From Candidatus Methanomethylicus sp. (GTDB lineage Archaea; Thermoproteota; Methanomethylicia; Methanomethylicales; Methanomethylicaceae): a DNA stretch of 6,606 nt. Made by a program: the position numbers and the translations under genes. The stretch lies in assembly GCA_028683025.1 (NCBI GenBank), contig JAJRAB010000004.1, positions 1 through 6,606 on the forward strand, in the 5' to 3' direction. Shown here in pieces: positions 4,506 to 6,606 of the stretch. The notes beneath the pieces were generated by a model. The model was given only the letters and a program-made list of their open reading frames with translations, was not told the DNA's origin and did not search any database. The stretch's first letter is position 1. Each line of letters starts with the position of its first letter.

Positions 4506-5870
4506 TCAGAGCCTCCTCAGATACCTCTCAATCTCCCAATTGTTTACCTGGAGCCGGTAGGCATCCCACTCCTTTCTCTTTACTGTAAGGTAGTTTTCAA
4601 AGGCAGTTTCACCAAGGGCTTCTTTCATGAACTCGCTACCCTCAATCTCGTCAAGGGCTTCCTTAAGTGACTCTGGCAATGAAACGATTCCACGCGCCTT
4701 CCTTTCCTCGTAGCTCATCTTGTAAACGTTCAATTCCATGGGCTCACCGGGATCGGATTTCTTCTTTATACCATCCAGCGCCGCATGACAAAGGACAGCT
4801 ATCTGGAGGTATGGGTTTCCTGCCGGATCGGGGCACCGGATCTCAAACCGGGCAGCGTTCTTCCTGCCTCCAAAGTTCGGTACCCTTATGAGCGGTGACC
4901 TGTTTTTAAAAGCCCAGGCAACATACACCGGGGCTTCGTAGCCTGGCACCAGTCTCTTGTAAGAGTTGGGCCAGGAAGACAAAACGCCGCACATCTCTCT
5001 TCCATGCTTTAGCTGCCCGCCTATGCTCCAGCGGGCCATGTCTGACAGATATCCCGTCTTTTCGTCCTCAGAATAGAATAGGTTCTTTGTAAGATCTTTG
5101 TTCCAGAAACTTTGGTGGACATGCATGCCTGATCCATTGACTCCAAAGAAGGGCTTTGGCATATAGGTCGCGATATAGCCATTCTTTGCAGCTGTTACTT
5201 TGGTAACCATTTTCATGGTAACTGCCCTGTCCGCAGTCACCAGCCCTTCGTCATATTTGAAGTCAATCTCGTTTTGGCCAAGCGCGACCTCGTGGTGGGA
5301 TATCTCAATCTCAATTCCGAAGCTTTCAGCCGTGTCTGCTATCTCGCGCCTTAAATCATCAGTAAGATCACCAGGGTGGAAATCAAAGTAACCTGCCATA
5401 TCAATTGGTGTAGGCGCTCCACCATTGCCATCCTCTTTGACTATAAAAAACTCTAGCTCTGGGGCGCAGAAGTACCTGAGACCGGATTCACCGCACTTGG
5501 AGAGTGCTTTCTCCAGAACATAACGGGGATCGCCCTCGAAGCGTTTGTTATCTGGCGTGTAGATGTCGCAAATGAGCCTGCAGGAGGACTTCTCCTTCGG
5601 CCTCCAAGGGATATTGGCGAAGGTGGTGGGATCGGGGAATAGTACCATATCCGATTCTTCTATGGGTCTATAACCCGTGATTGACGATCCATCGAACGAC
5701 TGGCCGCTCTCAAAAATGTTCTCAATGTTCTTAGAGTTGACCGCTAGACTTTTCACTATTCCATTGACATCTGTAAACTGAAGCCTGACAAATTTTATTT
5801 CCTTCTCTTTTATCTCGGCGGTCACTTTCGCCACATTTTCTCTCCATTTTGAATCCTTGAAATTTTTCAT
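4506..5870 (-). CDS. glnA: Glutamine synthetase, type I-alpha
   Basis: A 454-residue GSI enzyme: glutamate plus ammonia plus ATP gives glutamine. It acts as a cytosolic dodecamer and is the main entry of ammonia into organic nitrogen. Visible motifs: the beta-grasp loop FDGSSI (59-64); metal/ATP ligands Glu138 and Glu140 (APELEFF), Glu194 (SHHE) and Glu201 (GQNE); His250 in NGSGMHVH; glutamate-binding Arg306 and Glu312 (SYKRLVPGYEAP); Arg324 and Arg329 (NRSPLIRVP); Glu343 and Arg345 (RFEIRCPDPAGNPYL). The I-beta insertion is absent. Tyr383 lies where the adenylylated Tyr of E. coli sits, but the context NVYKMSYEE is of the unmodified I-alpha kind. The Arg of the GFVRIEESD feedback loop known in Bacillus is shifted by one (GYRPIEESD). 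The start is ATG 5870 with a modest GGTG site 8 nt upstream. It diverges from the ogg-like gene. Confidence 0.97.
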   Translation of the reverse strand: MKNFKDSKWRENVAKVTAEIKEKEIKFVRLQFTDVNGIVKSLAVNSKNIENIFESGQSFDGSSITGYRPIEESDMVLFPDPTTFANIPWRPKEKSSCRLICDIYTPDNKRFEGDPRYVLEKALSKCGESGLRYFCAPELEFFIVKEDGNGGAPTPIDMAGYFDFHPGDLTDDLRREIADTAESFGIEIEISHHEVALGQNEIDFKYDEGLVTADRAVTMKMVTKVTAAKNGYIATYMPKPFFGVNGSGMHVHQSFWNKDLTKNLFYSEDEKTGYLSDMARWSIGGQLKHGREMCGVLSSWPNSYKRLVPGYEAPVYVAWAFKNRSPLIRVPNFGGRKNAARFEIRCPDPAGNPYLQIAVLCHAALDGIKKKSDPGEPMELNVYKMSYEERKARGIVSLPESLKEALDEIEGSEFMKEALGETAFENYLTVKRKEWDAYRLQVNNWEIERYLRRL

Positions 5871-6133
5871 TCAAATCGCACCACTGGGATTAGATAAACA
5901 TTTTTCTACACATATTTTTATCAATATATAAAACTATCTGGAAAATTTTTAAACAATGTTCATATATTTACCAAACATGGTTATAAAAAATATACGCTAT
6001 TGAATTAAGCCCCTGCCTAACTGATCTTTGTCCAAATGACCATCCATAGATCAGTAACTTTGGATGATCCGTTCCGGAAAACAATTTAACAAAGGGCTAC
6101 CGAACATATGCTCGTCAATATGAGGTCCCTTCA
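5871..6133. promoter_or_regulatory. Divergent promoter region of glnA and the ogg-like gene
   Basis: The 263 bases hold no gene. For glnA (minus), TTTTATATAT at 5924-5933 is a strong TATA box, predicting transcription from about 5900 and a 30-nt leader. For the plus-strand gene, TTATAAAAAA (5981-5990) is the best TATA box, giving a leader of about 120 nt. GAGGT (6122-6126) lies 7 nt before ATG 6134. The leader contains several overlapping short inverted repeats (6022-6066). No clear NrpR-type nitrogen operator was found. Confidence 0.6.
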
Positions 6134-6606
6134 ATGCCAGTCCCCCCTGTCGAGAGCACTGTCAAGCTTGCTTTGGACAACTACAATGCCCGATTTTCAA
6201 AAGAAGTCCCTGCATCCCTGGAATCCCTAAGGGGGAGGATTATCCGAGTTCGTTTTGGGGGGAATATTTTGCATAGCTGCTGTGCCCTAGATTACTTTGA
6301 CGATCTTTCCATTGCACTTGAGGAGGTCTTAGGCGCCCCCCATACAGTAGTCCAGTATGCGATAATTACAAAGGAAAACCCTCACTACTCTGTTGAGATT
6401 GCAAGCCTTGATTTTCTCGGAGAAATTGAGCGCGTCATGGAAGAAATCGGTGACCAGGTCCTAGCAAGGATGACTGAGTTCAAAAAGGCAGGCTCCGAGG
6501 AGGCAAGCCTGTTTAGCGAACTCTGCTATTGCATACTTACCGCCAACTACACTGCCGAGGGAGGAATGCGCATACAGAAGGAAATGCAGGGGGACTTCAA
6601 TAACCT
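6134..6606 (+). CDS. Ogg2-type 8-oxoguanine DNA glycosylase/AP lyase with extra N-terminal domain, 3' end cut by window edge
   Basis: An uninterrupted frame of 157 codons runs off the right edge. From about residue 95 it matches the N-terminal part of the archaeal Ogg2 family (M. jannaschii Ogg): helices around IERVMEEIGDQV, then LFSELCYCILTANYTAEGG (126-144) and MRIQKEM. Ogg2 removes 8-oxoguanine from DNA and cleaves the abasic site. The catalytic Lys and Asp of its helix-hairpin-helix region lie beyond the window. Classical Ogg2 is about 207 residues and begins near this match, so residues 1-94 are an added domain: an alpha/beta-looking stretch with GRIIRVRFGGNILHSCC and LDYFDDLSIALEEVLG, including adjacent Cys49-Cys50. 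I do not recognise it with certainty. The start is ATG 6134 with GAGGT 7 nt upstream. A later internal start giving plain Ogg2 is possible but has no good ribosome site. Confidence 0.85.
   Translation, partial: MPVPPVESTVKLALDNYNARFSKEVPASLESLRGRIIRVRFGGNILHSCCALDYFDDLSIALEEVLGAPHTVVQYAIITKENPHYSVEIASLDFLGEIERVMEEIGDQVLARMTEFKKAGSEEASLFSELCYCILTANYTAEGGMRIQKEMQGDFNN

Noticed and set aside
5956..5981. Nitrogen-regulator (NrpR-type) operator between glnA and the ogg-like gene
   Set aside because: ACCA-4-TGGT and ATGTT-13-AACAT are weak dyads and do not fit the GGAA/TTCC or GGTA/TACC patterns described for NrpR.
1..6606. CRISPR array, tRNA, rRNA or insertion sequence
   Set aside because: No regularly spaced repeats, no cloverleaf-like sequence with a T-arm motif, no transposase frame and no target duplications were found on reading both strands.

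Overview
The window is archaeal chromosomal DNA. The evidence is the gene content: an archaeal-type Ogg2 DNA glycosylase, a Cren7-like chromatin protein, a Trm112-like zinc protein and an archaeal bacterioferritin-like protein. The expression signals agree: TATA/BRE-like boxes about 25 nt before inferred transcript starts, strong GGAGGTG-type ribosome binding sites, TTG/GTG starts and poly-T terminators. The lineage cannot be fixed from sequence alone. The Cren7-like gene hints at the TACK side (for example Bathyarchaeia-like), but this is inference. There is no CRISPR array, tRNA, rRNA, IS element or phage gene.

Layout, left to right. (1) Positions 1-1838, minus strand: a two-gene operon of an alpha/beta hydrolase followed, five bases later, by an alpha/alpha-toroid (terpenoid-cyclase/prenyltransferase-like) protein that runs off the left edge. 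(2) Positions 1839-2029: a divergent regulatory region rich in inverted repeats. (3) 2030-2449, plus: a short bacterioferritin-like ferroxidase with a hairpin/T-tract terminator. (4) 2658-2801, plus: a 47-residue zinc-ribbon relative of Cren7 that lies outside the usual ORF length cut-off. (5) 2878-3672, minus: a nitrilase-superfamily amidase. (6) 3837-3980, plus: a 47-residue four-cysteine orphan with a good promoter, ribosome site and terminator. (7) 4105-4377, minus: a Trm112-like protein. (8) 4506-5870, minus: type I-alpha glutamine synthetase. (9) 6134-6606, plus: the start of an Ogg2-type 8-oxoguanine glycosylase carrying an extra N-terminal domain of about 90 residues, cut by the right edge.

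The region reads mostly as separate housekeeping units and not as one pathway: nitrogen assimilation (GlnA, possibly an amidase that releases ammonia), iron/oxidative stress (ferritin, Ogg2), translation-related methylation (Trm112) and chromatin (Cren7-like). The best candidates for something new are the Cren7 core in which the turn has become a zinc knuckle, the N-terminal extension on Ogg2, the hydrolase-toroid operon, and the four-cysteine microprotein.
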